From: Chitinophagaceae bacterium
GTDB lineage: Bacteria; Bacteroidota; Bacteroidia; Chitinophagales; Chitinophagaceae
Length of the DNA: 64,000 bases
Assembly: GCA_016787085.1 (NCBI GenBank)
Contig: JAEUVJ010000061.1
Coordinates: 124,001 to 188,000, forward strand
Reading direction: 5' to 3'
This document shows, piece by piece, positions 1-9,178 of the stretch; position 1 is the first letter of the stretch, and every line of letters begins with the position of its first letter. A program made the translations under genes and the position numbers. The notes under the pieces are model-generated. The model searched no databases. It was not told where the DNA came from and saw nothing but the letters and a program-made list of their open reading frames with translations.

Positions 1-1
1 C

Positions 2-595
2 GGGAACCTTGTTTATCTCTACACGATTGATGCAGAACACCAGCATAGCTATGTGCAGGCGGCACAGAAAAAAGGGTACGATGTGCTGGTAATGAATTCA
101 CCGATAGATACCCATTTCATTCATCACCTCGAGATGAAACTGGAGAAGACCTCGCTGAAAAGAGTGGATGCAGATGTGCCGGATAAACTGATCGTAAAAG
201 AAGATGCGGCGAAACATGCATTAACGGAAGAAGAAACAGGTAAGCTGAAAACCATATTTGAGAAAGCGATCAATAACCCGCTGATGAAAGTAGAGGTGGA
301 AAGCCAGCAGGAGGACGGGTTGCCTGTTACGATCACGATGGAAGAGTGGATGAGAAGAATGAAGGACATGTCAAAGATGGGAGGAGGGGGCATGAATTTT
401 TATGGCGCCATGCCTGATACCTATAAAGTGGCGGTCAATGCCAATCACAAAGTGATCAGTAAGATACTGCAGGCTGAAGAAATAAGACAGAAAGCGATGG
501 CTAAACAGGCATTTGACCTGGCGTTGCTGGCGCAGGGCATGTTGAAAGGGGCCGACCTCACCGCTTTTGTTGAGCGGAGTGTGGAAGTGATCTAG
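2..595 (+). CDS. htpG: Molecular chaperone HtpG (Hsp90), C-terminal part
   Basis: The frame is open from base 2 and the gene begins before the window, so only about the last 197 residues are present. The retained part covers the end of the middle domain and the C-terminal dimerisation domain of bacterial Hsp90. It includes the conserved stretch in which the chain says it is better not to trust an unnatural test value, typical of this family (LVMNSPIDTHFIHHLE), a Met-rich EEWMRRMKDMSKM segment and the closing helices (LALLAQGMLKGADLTAFVERS). HtpG is a cytosolic ATP-dependent chaperone; its ATPase domain lies outside the window. The stop overlaps by four bases the stop of a small gene on the opposite strand. 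Identification rests on overall similarity remembered for the family and is firm. Confidence 0.93.
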   Translation, partial: GNLVYLYTIDAEHQHSYVQAAQKKGYDVLVMNSPIDTHFIHHLEMKLEKTSLKRVDADVPDKLIVKEDAAKHALTEEETGKLKTIFEKAINNPLMKVEVESQQEDGLPVTITMEEWMRRMKDMSKMGGGGMNFYGAMPDTYKVAVNANHKVISKILQAEEIRQKAMAKQAFDLALLAQGMLKGADLTAFVERSVEVI

Positions 596-795
596 TTCGC
601 TTGCTTGTTGAGTGCTTTCGGACCGGGATTGATCACCAGGAATTCAGGGCGCACCTGGTATTGCTGTATCAGTTCATCGTATTTTATCTTCAGGCACCTT
701 TTGATACTGCCTACATACCCGGGTTTAGATATCCTTGCATCGTCAAGTGGCACGGATTCGATCAGGTCATTACCTATGTACATCATCAGTTGCAT
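592..795 (-). CDS. Small conserved-looking hypothetical protein
   Basis: A 67-residue basic protein without signal peptide or membrane helix, containing the phrase IGNDLIESVPLDDARISKPG followed by a Lys-rich helix. The composition looks like real protein rather than antisense of a gene, and the region is otherwise empty. Convergent with htpG, sharing four bases at the stops. The start is uncertain: ATG codons lie at 795, 786 and 783, and the frame remains open to a TTG at 819. No function can be assigned; I believe short proteins of this kind occur in other Bacteroidota, but that is memory, not a search. Confidence 0.6.
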   Translation of the reverse strand: MQLMMYIGNDLIESVPLDDARISKPGYVGSIKRCLKIKYDELIQQYQVRPEFLVINPGPKALNKQAN

Positions 796-1012
796 AGCGT
801 ACCGTATTCTATGATACAAAGCAAGCTGATTTTCAAATTTCAGGCAATACCAATAAGTACTCTTTTTTTGAGGGTAAGTTTACGGTTATGCGCTGAGTGA
901 AAACCGGCTGTCTGTAAACGAATTTATGGTAACCGTGCAATGGCTTCTTTGTAACCGGGTGTAACGGATGAAGGAAAAGAAATTAACTTACAGGGAAATA
1001 CATATACATGCC

Positions 1013-1432
1013 ATGAGGGGTGCAAAAAGGATCCTGTTTTTACTCATCACTGCATATCTCTTTGCCGGGTGTAGCCGGGGTCATGATCATACTACCATCA
1101 AAGATCTGGATGAAGCCATGATAGATATGAAGATATACCAGGAAAACCTTGGGGATATGATCAAGTCAGGCAGGCTGAATGATGCTGTCTGGCTATTGGA
1201 AGGGGCCGACAGTGTTTTGCAGGTGATGTCAAATACGTTCCGTGAGCACAGGAAACTGAGTGAACCATTTTCTTATTTCTATCATGAAAAGCTGAAAGAG
1301 CCATTGAACGGTATCCGGAAGGCGATCCGGAATAGCGATACCGGCGCTGCTCTGCAGCACTACCGCTTATTGGTAAGGAGATGCAACAATTGTCATACAG
1401 ATCATGATATTGACAAGCAGGTAAGATTTTAA
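1013..1432 (+). CDS. Lipoprotein with C-terminal CXXCH haem motif (cytochrome c class II-like)
   Basis: A 139-residue protein if started at ATG 1013; an in-frame ATG at 968 adds 15 polar residues before the signal peptide and seems less likely. The N-terminus is a lipoprotein signal ending LFAGC, predicting a lipid-anchored Cys20. The remainder is predicted helical and ends with CNNCH at residues 124-128, a c-type haem attachment motif. A helical domain with CXXCH close to the C-terminus is the arrangement of class II cytochromes c (cytochrome c' fold), so periplasmic electron transfer or gas/haem binding is possible. No axial ligand other than the motif His can be named. No linked oxidase or cytochrome maturation gene is present. 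Confidence 0.72.
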   Translation: MRGAKRILFLLITAYLFAGCSRGHDHTTIKDLDEAMIDMKIYQENLGDMIKSGRLNDAVWLLEGADSVLQVMSNTFREHRKLSEPFSYFYHEKLKEPLNGIRKAIRNSDTGAALQHYRLLVRRCNNCHTDHDIDKQVRF

Positions 1433-1498
1433 CCCCTTTTTTACAGCCGGGCAAGTACAACTAATGATTACCTTTCAGGACCAATTTCTTCAAAACAA

Positions 1499-2461
1499 AT
1501 GATACGAACATTACTATTGCTGCTGGTGCTATCTGTTGGCGGTGCAACTGTATCTGCACAGCAGTCGGCTCAAAAGTTTGTGCGGGAAACCCATTACCTG
1601 CTTTACCTGCCTGAGGGGTACAGTATGGATACAGCAAAAAAATGGCCGTTGCTCATTTTCCTGCATGGCAGCGGCGAAAGCGGCGATGACCTGGAAAAAG
1701 TAAAAGCCCATGGTCCGCCGAAATTGGCCGAACAAGGAAAAAAATTCTCTTTTATCATAGTATCACCACAGGCAAAACCGCGGGAGGGATGGGAGGCAGA
1801 GAACCTGTATCGGTTGCTTCAGCATATCAAACAAACACAGCGGGTGGATGATAAAAAGATATACCTGACCGGTTTGAGCATGGGGGGATATGGCGCCTGG
1901 GAACTGGCGATGAAGCACCCGGAAGAGTTTGCGGCTATAGCGCCTGTATGCGGTGGCGGTGATACGACCGATGCCTGGAAGCTGCGGTATATGGCAGTCT
2001 GGAATTTTCATGGGGCCAAAGATGATGTGGTGCTGCCGGTACAAAGTGAAAGAATGGTGAATGCAGCGAGACGGCATAATCCCTCTGTGCGATATACATT
2101 ATATCCCGATGCCAATCACAATAGCTGGGATGCCACATACAATAACGATAGCTTATACCTTTGGATGCTATCCAAAACAAAATTCCGCTATAAAGAAGTG
2201 CCGATCAGTCCCGATCTTTTTAAACAATATACCGGCAGGTATCTCGGCCCGGATAACGATACGGTATCCATTGTGGAAGAAGACCACAGTTTAGCAGCCA
2301 AAGCAGATAATAACACGATCTCTTTGAAAGCAGCCGGCAATGACCTCTTCTTTATAGAACCTGATTATCCGCTGGATATACGTTTTATCCGGGAAAAGGG
2401 TGTGGTCCGTTCGTTGCTGCTGATGGGCAATAATAAGAAATGGTACCGGAAAGTGCAGTGA
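1499..2461 (+). CDS. Secreted alpha/beta-hydrolase (putative esterase / phospholipase-carboxylesterase family)
   Basis: 320 residues with a Sec signal peptide cleaved near SAQ (residue 21). The alpha/beta-hydrolase fold is marked by the oxyanion region LIFLHGSGESG (52-62), the nucleophile elbow GLSMGGYG with Ser127, an acidic residue in AKDDVV (Asp175 or Asp176) and the catalytic His207 in DANHNSW. This matches poly(3-hydroxybutyrate) depolymerase/dienelactone-hydrolase-like esterases often annotated as putative esterases. After about residue 230 comes an extra 85-residue beta-rich tail (YTGRY at its start) resembling DUF3471-type C-terminal modules of Bacteroidota hydrolases. Substrate unknown. 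It ends immediately before the stop of the convergent T9SS gene. Confidence 0.85.
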   Translation: MIRTLLLLLVLSVGGATVSAQQSAQKFVRETHYLLYLPEGYSMDTAKKWPLLIFLHGSGESGDDLEKVKAHGPPKLAEQGKKFSFIIVSPQAKPREGWEAENLYRLLQHIKQTQRVDDKKIYLTGLSMGGYGAWELAMKHPEEFAAIAPVCGGGDTTDAWKLRYMAVWNFHGAKDDVVLPVQSERMVNAARRHNPSVRYTLYPDANHNSWDATYNNDSLYLWMLSKTKFRYKEVPISPDLFKQYTGRYLGPDNDTVSIVEEDHSLAAKADNNTISLKAAGNDLFFIEPDYPLDIRFIREKGVVRSLLLMGNNKKWYRKVQ

Positions 2462-3718
2462 TCAGCGGATCAGGGTGATCGTTCCTTTTTTATTCTTTCT
2501 TTCGCCGGCAGCGTCCGTGTAGGTAAGCGTATAGATATATACTCCTGTTGGCAATGGTGCTCCTTTTAATGTACCATCCCAGTATAGCGTATTGCCTTTG
2601 CCTGCAAATACTGCATTGCCCCATCGGCCGAATACCTGTAAGTGGATATCTGTAAAATGAGAAGACAGCGATACTTTGAAACGATCATTGATACCATCAT
2701 TGTTTGGCGAGAAGGCATTGGGGATATAAATGTCGTCGCACCCGCTGACCGGTATATTTTCTGCGATGGTGATACTGGTGTCTTTGGTGCAGCCGGTCGC
2801 ATCAGTCATGCGAAGACGGTACAGCCCCCCGCGAAGATCCGTGAACTGACCGTTTGACCTGCTGGTTCCTGTATTTAGCAAAGTATAGGAAACAGGAGCG
2901 TTTGGTGAGTAGGCAGATAGTGTAATGCTTCCGTTATCACCGGCACAGTTGCTGGTATGTGTTTTAACCACACCCGTGATCGTTATTTTGGTGTCTATCC
3001 CGTTTTCAGTAATGCTGGCAGCATCTAAGAACCTTTCCGGCATTGACCAGGTTTCTGCCATTACCGTTCTGGTGACCAGGTCAATTTCCATGATCTTCGT
3101 TGTGTCACCATCCGGCAGCAGGCCAAAGTAGCGGCTGTTGCCACAGGGAACCGGTAATGCCATCATACCAAAAAAAGCAGGAGAGGGCATATACAATTTG
3201 CTTTGAGCAAGATTGTCCGGTTGTATCTCAAATATTCCGGTTGTCCAGTCATGCGCATCCCATCCGGCCATCAGCAGTTTATCATTAAAAAAAAGCATGT
3301 CGCCTGAACTGAAGAAAGGCATTCTTCCGAGACGTTCCATTTCGCGGGTACGGGTATTGTAACGGAACAGCACTTCTGTGCCTGTATAGATGATGCCGTT
3401 TTTATCTATGGTCATGGAGTTGAAGGCAAAATCACTTTCAATCAATACTTCGCAACTGCCGGGCACACCGGCTTTAAATCTTTTTAATTCGCCCATCCAG
3501 GTACTGTAATACACCGTGTCTTTATATACGGCAAGACTGAGAACATTGCTGTCAATACCGCAGCCATTATCTATTTTGATACGATGGTTATCCGTCATAC
3601 CCCCGGATAATTTGTAAATACCATACTGGGTATTCAGATATACCTCCTGGCTCTGCGTCCACAGATGGCACATACATAACCAGCCAGCCAGTAATACTAT
3701 TTTCCTCCGGAGACGCAT
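2462..3718 (-). CDS. T9SS type B sorting domain-containing surface/secreted protein
   Basis: 418 residues. A signal peptide (MRLRRKIVLLAGWLCMCHLW) precedes a region with short beta-repeats mentioning no known catalytic motif (residues about 30-235), probably a propeller-like fold. Next is a SprB-type repeat-like segment (VVKTHTSNCAGDNGSITLSA, about 250-320). The C-terminus, from IPNAFSPNNDGINDRF through WGNAVFAGKGNTLYWDG to PTGVYIYTLTYTD, is the gliding-motility-associated (CHU) C-terminal domain, which directs export by the type IX system as a type B signal. It is therefore predicted to be displayed on or released from the cell surface. Function unknown. Convergent with the esterase; no operon partner. 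Confidence 0.88.
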   Translation of the reverse strand: MRLRRKIVLLAGWLCMCHLWTQSQEVYLNTQYGIYKLSGGMTDNHRIKIDNGCGIDSNVLSLAVYKDTVYYSTWMGELKRFKAGVPGSCEVLIESDFAFNSMTIDKNGIIYTGTEVLFRYNTRTREMERLGRMPFFSSGDMLFFNDKLLMAGWDAHDWTTGIFEIQPDNLAQSKLYMPSPAFFGMMALPVPCGNSRYFGLLPDGDTTKIMEIDLVTRTVMAETWSMPERFLDAASITENGIDTKITITGVVKTHTSNCAGDNGSITLSAYSPNAPVSYTLLNTGTSRSNGQFTDLRGGLYRLRMTDATGCTKDTSITIAENIPVSGCDDIYIPNAFSPNNDGINDRFKVSLSSHFTDIHLQVFGRWGNAVFAGKGNTLYWDGTLKGAPLPTGVYIYTLTYTDAAGERKNKKGTITLIR

Positions 3719-4157
3719 ATTTTTATTGATTACCTTTTAGGGGTAATTTTTTTGATCAAATCTGTAAAGTGACGGGTTGTTCAGGAGGATTCAGATAGGG
3801 AAGGGACGGCCTTCTTCAGCGGTTTTGTTCGTCAGGATAGGAGATCATGCCGGATCATGTCCGTATTCAACCGGTAATAACAGGTATTATTTTTTTGCCT
3901 GGGAAAAGAGGTGAAGGTGATAGAATGTGCCGGCTCGGGCAGCAGTATTGAAGAATACTTTGTATCAAGGTCTTTACCATTTTCACGGGGCAGAATTTAT
4001 CCGGACACAAAATAGGATGCGGAATCGGCCCATGCAATTTTTACGATAAGTTTTTTATTAAAATCACTAGCGGGTTAATAGTAGTAATACGATTTTTTCA
4101 TTTTTGGGTACCTTCAAGGGCAGGCCCGGCATACCTCATGGTGATTTTGCGGATAGA
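3719..4157. other. Intergenic region, no supported gene
   Basis: About 440 bases between two minus-strand genes. The longest open stretch I could read on the minus strand is about 36 codons with low-quality composition. No tRNA, convincing hairpin terminator or exact TAnnTTTG promoter was found. It presumably holds the 3' end region of fhs and the promoter of the T9SS type B gene. A decayed gene cannot be excluded. Confidence 0.5.
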
Positions 4158-5849
4158 TCAGCTAAGCCCGGTTATTTTCCCTTCTACATCTATGTCAATG
4201 GATTCTGCTGACGGGATGGAGGGCAGGCCTGGCATACGCATCATTTCTCCCAGTATCGGAATAACGAATCCTGCACCTGACGCAAATTCAAATTCACGTA
4301 CTGTCACTATAAAATCCTGAGGACGGCCTGTTTTTTTTTCATCATCGGAGAGACTTTTGGGTGTTTTGGCCATACATACAGGCATATGCTCAAAACCCAG
4401 CTCTTTGATGTGTTTTAATTGCGTTTTTGCTTTGACTGAATACTCGACAGAAGCAGCGCCGTACAACTGGGTAGCGATGATATGGATCTTTTCTTCTATC
4501 GAAATATTATGATTGTATAATGGCCTGAACTGGCTGTTGTTTCTTTCGACTATTCCTTTAACGGCCTGGGCAAGCGCCGTCATCCCTTTACCACCTTCGC
4601 TGAAACCTGTGCAAAGGATCGCTTCTGTTTCATATTGCCGGCAATAATTTTTTACCATCTCTGTCTCTTCAGTGGTGTCACCGGGAAAATGATTGATGGC
4701 GACAACAGGTTTCATTCCGAAGAGCTGCATGTTTTCAAGATGCTTGCCAAGGTTTTCCAGTCCTTTTGATACTCTTTCACATGATGGAATTCCGAGCTCT
4801 TCTTTTTTGGCGCCGCCGTGATGCCGTAAGGCCCGGATAGTGGCTACCAATATTACGGCTTCAGGTTTCAGACCAGCGGTGACGCATTTGATATTAAAGA
4901 ATTTCTCTGCTCCCAGGTCAGCAGCAAAACCGGCTTCTGTGACTACATAATCACTCAGCGATAGTCCCATTTTAGTAGCCAGAATAGAATTAGTGCCTTG
5001 TGCAATACTGGCAAAAGGCCCCCCATGCAGCAAAGCAGGGTTTCCTTCCAGCGTTTGCACAAGGTTAGGCTTGATCGCATCCTTCAATAATATAGCCATG
5101 GCCCCTACGGCATTCAGGTCTCTTGCAAAAACAGGTTCACCATTAACCGTCGTGCCGATATAAATATTCCCCAGGCGAAACTTGAGGTCATCCATACCGC
5201 TGCACATACACAATATCGCCATGATCTCGGATGCCGGTGTGATATTAAAGCCATCTTCACGGGTAATACCATTGGCGGTGCCTCCAAGACCGATAATAAT
5301 ATGCCGGAGGGCCCGGTCATTCATATCCATTACCCGCTTCCATACAATGGTCCTTGGGTCTATTTGTAAACTCCTTTTTTTGTTCTGCAGGTTGTGATCA
5401 ATCAATGCTGCCAGCAGGTTATTGGCTTTTTCAATAGCTGCAAAATCACCTGTGAAGTGAAGATTGATATCTTCCATAGGAATGACCTGGGCATAACCGC
5501 CACCGGTAGCGCCTCCTTTCATCCCGAATACAGGGCCTAGTGATGGTTCTCTTAATACTGCTATTGCCTTTTTGCCGATACGGTTAAGCCCATCCGTTAA
5601 TCCGACCGTCATCGTTGTTTTGCCTTCCCCGGCAGGAGTAGGTGTAATGGCTGTTACCAATACAAGATGATGCTGCCTGATCTTTTTTTCATCAATCAGC
5701 TTTAAAGGCAGCTTGGCTTTGTATTTTCCGTAGTATTCCAGATCATTATTGCTGATGCCGGCAGCAGCAGCTATTTCTTTGATATGACGAATCGGGGCAG
5801 ATTGCGATATCGCAATATCGGGGGGAAGCATTGTATCCATAGCAAACAA
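4158..5849 (-). CDS. fhs: Formate--tetrahydrofolate ligase
   Basis: 563 residues, the usual length for bacterial formyl-THF synthetase. It joins formate to tetrahydrofolate with ATP to make 10-formyl-THF for one-carbon metabolism in the cytosol. Seen motifs: the nucleotide-binding loop TPAGEGKTTMTVGL, the folate/formate region FGMKGGATGGGYAQVIPMED, LHFTGDFAAIEKANNLL, and RALRHHGGAKKEELG. The first Met (5849) is followed by MFAMDT; the Met at 5840 is an equally good start. Identity is firm. No folD or glyA neighbour is present, so it appears monocistronic. Confidence 0.97.
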   Translation of the reverse strand: MFAMDTMLPPDIAISQSAPIRHIKEIAAAAGISNNDLEYYGKYKAKLPLKLIDEKKIRQHHLVLVTAITPTPAGEGKTTMTVGLTDGLNRIGKKAIAVLREPSLGPVFGMKGGATGGGYAQVIPMEDINLHFTGDFAAIEKANNLLAALIDHNLQNKKRSLQIDPRTIVWKRVMDMNDRALRHIIIGLGGTANGITREDGFNITPASEIMAILCMCSGMDDLKFRLGNIYIGTTVNGEPVFARDLNAVGAMAILLKDAIKPNLVQTLEGNPALLHGGPFASIAQGTNSILATKMGLSLSDYVVTEAGFAADLGAEKFFNIKCVTAGLKPEAVILVATIRALRHHGGAKKEELGIPSCERVSKGLENLGKHLENMQLFGMKPVVAINHFPGDTTEETEMVKNYCRQYETEAILCTGFSEGGKGMTALAQAVKGIVERNNSQFRPLYNHNISIEEKIHIIATQLYGAASVEYSVKAKTQLKHIKELGFEHMPVCMAKTPKSLSDDEKKTGRPQDFIVTVREFEFASGAGFVIPILGEMMRMPGLPSIPSAESIDIDVEGKITGLS

Positions 5850-5943
5850 TCTTACTGCAACCTACTCTGTACTGCAGGGCCGGGGTATGAGGAGTGTCAG
5901 CCGGCTGGCTGATAATGGCTGTAACAGCGCCTGTTTTTGATAC

Positions 5944-7068
5944 ATGCAGCTAAGGATAAGAATAGTAACTTTATTTCCTGTGAGAAAAAACAATTACTTT
6001 TTATTATTAAGCATACCTGTTATGGCGGCTGCACAACCTGCCGGGAAGACCACACTGCAGTTAGATTCTGTTTTTCATAGCTATTTCAGTGCGAATGAGC
6101 CGGGCGGTACAGTACTGATTATGAGAGAAGGAAAATTGATTTACCAGAATGCTGTTGGACTGGCTGACATGGTAACAAAGGAACCTATAACAACGAAGAC
6201 ACTTTTTAACACCGGTTCTGTCAGTAAAACATTTGTTGCTTATGGTATTTTAAAGCTGGCTTCGCAAGGCAAACTTTCATTGGAGGATGATCTGTACAAG
6301 TATTTTCCGGATTTTGCAAGCAAAGAGATAGCGCAGAAAGTGAAATTATACCACCTGCTTACCCACACGTCGGGTATTCCCGATAGCCGGAAAGTAAAAG
6401 AAGAACATACGTTTTACCTGGCAGCAAAGGATGAGGAGAATTTTGCACCATTAAAACGAACCGATAAGCTGGAGTTTGAACCAGGCACCAGCTATAAATA
6501 TTCAAACCCTGCATTTAACGGGCTGGCGCTGATCATAGAAAAAGTAACGGATAAAAAGTGGCAGGATTATATCCATGAAATAATTTTCAAGCCATCCGGT
6601 ATGAAAACATCCACGATCACAGATGGCCCTCATCCTGAAAGCGGCGTAGCCCATGCTTATGTGATGAACAAGGAAGGAGGCTATGATGAACTGGACTATG
6701 GTGAAGAGCCCACTTTTGCAGCAGCCGGTAACGGAGGCGTATGGAGCAGTGTAGAAGAGCTTTGGAAATATGAGCAGGCCATTCAACAGCAGGTTTTCTT
6801 AGATAAGGAATGGATTAACCTGTCACGGTCTGTTTATCCTTATGCAGGTTGGAAGGACACTATTCCATCCCGGCTTGGTCTTAGCTGGTTTCTGACAAGA
6901 GAAATGAATATGGATATGACCGGTCATACCGGATCGCAGGGCGGGTTTATCAGCGATTACTGCTGGTTTCCGGAAAGGAAGATATTTTATGTGCTGCTTT
7001 GCAATATACCGAAGCCGATAAAGGAGATCAGGGCAAGAATGATGCAGCAGGTAATGGAGATGGAATGA
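5944..7068 (+). CDS. Secreted serine hydrolase, class C beta-lactamase-like
   Basis: 374 residues. A hydrophobic leader (NYFLLLSIPVMAAAQ) implies export. The three active-site elements of the beta-lactamase/DD-peptidase/esterase fold are visible: SVSK (Ser92, Lys95), YSN (Tyr186-Asn188) and HTG (His328). HTG instead of KTG is common in the esterase-like members of this family, so the real substrate may be an ester or a D-amino peptide rather than a beta-lactam. Start: ATG at 5944 gives a 12-residue pre-leader; a GTG at 5980 gives a compact signal peptide, and a promoter-like TAACTTTA at 5966-5973 would place transcription start next to it. Divergent from fhs. Confidence 0.85.
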   Translation: MQLRIRIVTLFPVRKNNYFLLLSIPVMAAAQPAGKTTLQLDSVFHSYFSANEPGGTVLIMREGKLIYQNAVGLADMVTKEPITTKTLFNTGSVSKTFVAYGILKLASQGKLSLEDDLYKYFPDFASKEIAQKVKLYHLLTHTSGIPDSRKVKEEHTFYLAAKDEENFAPLKRTDKLEFEPGTSYKYSNPAFNGLALIIEKVTDKKWQDYIHEIIFKPSGMKTSTITDGPHPESGVAHAYVMNKEGGYDELDYGEEPTFAAAGNGGVWSSVEELWKYEQAIQQQVFLDKEWINLSRSVYPYAGWKDTIPSRLGLSWFLTREMNMDMTGHTGSQGGFISDYCWFPERKIFYVLLCNIPKPIKEIRARMMQQVMEME

Positions 7069-7092
7069 AAGAGGCCTTAGTATAACATTTTG

Positions 7093-7635
7093 ATGCCTTT
7101 TACGTTTACAGGAAAACCTGCACCATTGATCAGAAAAGAACAAACATTGAAATGGTTATTGTGGCTGGCGCTGTTGTTTTGCATGATGGTGTTGGCAAAG
7201 TTCATTCTCTTTAAAAAATCTCCTGCTTATTACCGGAACTACTTTGCAAGAGAGTATAAAAGCTATACGATCAGTAAAGGCTGGAGAGATGCCAACCTGA
7301 AACCTTTTTCTACCATTCGGCTGTTTTCATCCAAAAGGGTTTCTTCTGAATACAGCTATAAGAACATAGGCGGGAATATTATCGGGTTTATTCCCCTGGG
7401 TATTTTACTTCCGTTATTACTGCCTTTCTGGCGAAGTTTTCTCCGCACATCCGGTACCTTGTTTTTTATCAGCCTGTCATTTGAAATGATACAACTCATC
7501 GCCGGTATAGGTGTATTTGATGTGGACGATATTATCCTGAATACAGCCGGAGGAATAGCCGGCTATATGCTGTACGCCACAGTACGGCGGACTATAAGAT
7601 GGCAGGAGGAAGCCCGGGCTGAAGCGGGTTACTGA
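7093..7635 (+). CDS. VanZ-family membrane protein
   Basis: 180 residues with four predicted membrane helices (about 15-35, 90-108, 115-132, 145-162). The family signature is visible: NIGGNIIGFIPLG before helix 2, FEMIQLI, and FDVDDIILNTAGG before the last helix. VanZ homologues are linked to low-level teicoplanin resistance in enterococci, but most environmental members have no known role. The start is ATG 7093; a TTG just before it is also in frame. It follows the serine hydrolase by 24 bases on the same strand, so co-transcription is likely. Confidence 0.85.
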   Translation: MPFTFTGKPAPLIRKEQTLKWLLWLALLFCMMVLAKFILFKKSPAYYRNYFAREYKSYTISKGWRDANLKPFSTIRLFSSKRVSSEYSYKNIGGNIIGFIPLGILLPLLLPFWRSFLRTSGTLFFISLSFEMIQLIAGIGVFDVDDIILNTAGGIAGYMLYATVRRTIRWQEEARAEAGY

Positions 7636-7644
7636 CAGGCATTA

Positions 7645-7734
7645 CTACTTATTATCTTTCCTCGTAAACAGGAAGATCAGGATAGTAAGGATGACCAAAC
7701 CCACAGACCCATATACCAGGTAGCTCCACGGCAT
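7645..7734 (-). CDS. Very small single-pass membrane protein (29 aa)
   Basis: A short ORF reading MPWSYLVYGSVGLVILTILI and ending FLFTRKDNK. The architecture is a short lumenal start, one strongly hydrophobic helix of about 18 residues and a positively charged tail, as expected for a genuine inner-membrane micropeptide. It fits entirely in the gap between VanZ (convergent, 9 bases away) and the next gene. No function is known. Evidence is composition and position only; a conserved family of similar small Bacteroidota proteins is what I would expect, but I cannot search. Confidence 0.55.
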   Translation of the reverse strand: MPWSYLVYGSVGLVILTILIFLFTRKDNK

Positions 7735-7937
7735 TTTCCGTATTTATGATGAAAGTAGATCATTTGCTTTTACCTTGAAAAAATTTGACGGTGGCGGTTA
7801 TTTTCTTCTTTTACAGGAATAATTTGGTTTTTCCGCAATAATAAGTAGGTTTACTGCCCTTTCCTGTGGTGTCCGCACCAGATGAATCCTGGGTTAACCC
7901 GCACCTGCTTTTAATCATCAATACCAAAATCAATCGT

Positions 7938-8486
7938 ATGCAAAAGATCCTGATCGCCGCCATGGCTGTAGTCTTATTTTCCTGTCATGCAGAAGATAAA
8001 AAACCGGCTGATACAACGCCTGGTTCAAAAACAGAAACAGCTGGCAACCTTCCTTACACGGCTACGTATTCATCGAAATTTGAAATGGGAGATCCTAAAC
8101 ATGTTGAGACCATCATGAAGCTATGGAAGTCGTGGGATGACGGTGATATTAGTAAAGACAGCAGCCTGTTTGCCGATACGATCTATATCTATAGCCGGGA
8201 TGGAAGCAAGGCGGAAGGGCCAAAGGACAGCGTTAATGCCGGAGCACAGGCTTACCGTAATATGTTTTCTTCTGTCAAAAGCACCATTCATGCTATTTTC
8301 CCGGTCAAAAGCACCGACAAGAATGAAAGCTGGGTCTGTGTATGGGGAACGGAGGTCAGCACCGACAAACAGGGTAAAACAGACTCTGTAGGCCTGCAGG
8401 AAGCATGGCGTTTCAACAAGAACGGTAAAGTAGACCTGATGTACCAGCACGCAAAGCCGCTGGTTCCTCCCCCGGCATCTAAATAA
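7938..8486 (+). CDS. Lipoprotein with SnoaL/NTF2-like domain
   Basis: 182 residues from the ATG at 7938, chosen because the lipoprotein signal MQKILIAAMAVVLFSC starts there; the longer frame from 7866 would bury it. After a Thr/Lys-rich linker, residues about 45-175 have the pattern of a polyketide-cyclase/NTF2-like fold (a helix with KLWKSWDDGD, then strands ending LQEAWRFNKNGKVDLMYQHAK). Such small cone-shaped domains bind varied ligands or act as isomerases; nothing here fixes a ligand. Thirty-four bases upstream of the DinB-like gene on the same strand, so a two-gene unit is likely. Confidence 0.75.
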   Translation: MQKILIAAMAVVLFSCHAEDKKPADTTPGSKTETAGNLPYTATYSSKFEMGDPKHVETIMKLWKSWDDGDISKDSSLFADTIYIYSRDGSKAEGPKDSVNAGAQAYRNMFSSVKSTIHAIFPVKSTDKNESWVCVWGTEVSTDKQGKTDSVGLQEAWRFNKNGKVDLMYQHAKPLVPPPASK

Positions 8487-8520
8487 TACTTGTTATTCTT
8501 TATAACCAAAATTGCTTGTT

Positions 8521-9129
8521 ATGAAAAAGCTATTGTTATGTACTATGGTCATGGCTATGTTCTCTTTTTCTGTTCCGGCTGACACTATCAGTAAAAAAGA
8601 AAAGAAAGAGGCAGCCAGGTTTTTGAAGCAAACAAAAAAGGAAGTAGAAGCGGCGGTCAAAGGACTGAGCGAAGCGCAGTTGAAATTCAAACCATCACCC
8701 GATGTATGGAGTGTAGAGGAATGCCTGAAGCATATTGCTATAACAGAGCAGGCGTTATGGGGTATGACCGATGCCGCACTAAAACAACCTGCCACCCCGG
8801 AAAAAAGAAGCGAAGTAAAATGGACGGATGACGACGTGATGAAAAAAATAGCGGACCGCAGCAATAAAGTGAAGACCTTCGACCCGATGAAACCTGAGAA
8901 CACTCCTTTTAAATCGGCAGCAGAAGCGCTGGAGTCGTTCAAACAAAACAGGGATAAGTTGATCGGGTATATTAAGGGCACCGATGCTGACCTGCGAAAT
9001 CATGTTATTACCATGCCATTTACGTCATTTGATGGCTACCAGATGATCTTATTCATATCTGCCCATAGCAACCGCCATATGCAGCAGATCATGGAAGTAA
9101 AAGCTAATCCGGGTTTTCCGAAAAACTGA
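8521..9129 (+). CDS. Exported DinB-family protein
   Basis: 202 residues with a Sec signal peptide (MKKLLLCTMVMAMFSFSVPA). The mature part is a four-helix DinB/YfiT-like bundle: helix 1 WSVEECLKHIAITEQ, and a last helix with SAHSNRHMQQIME. Three histidines (in KHI, SAH and NRHMQQ) are placed as the metal ligands of the family. DinB-like proteins bind Ni, Zn or Fe and some are thiol transferases; an exported one is less usual than a cytosolic one. Start ATG 8521. Followed 50 bases later by a strong terminator. Confidence 0.82.
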   Translation: MKKLLLCTMVMAMFSFSVPADTISKKEKKEAARFLKQTKKEVEAAVKGLSEAQLKFKPSPDVWSVEECLKHIAITEQALWGMTDAALKQPATPEKRSEVKWTDDDVMKKIADRSNKVKTFDPMKPENTPFKSAAEALESFKQNRDKLIGYIKGTDADLRNHVITMPFTSFDGYQMILFISAHSNRHMQQIMEVKANPGFPKN

Positions 9130-9178
9130 TCCTACTGTCTTAACCTTTGTGAACGGAGAATTAAATTGAGGGTTAGTC

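Noticed and set aside
3719..4157. Short minus-strand open frames in the gap
   Set aside because: At most about 36 codons, with no conserved look and no start context.
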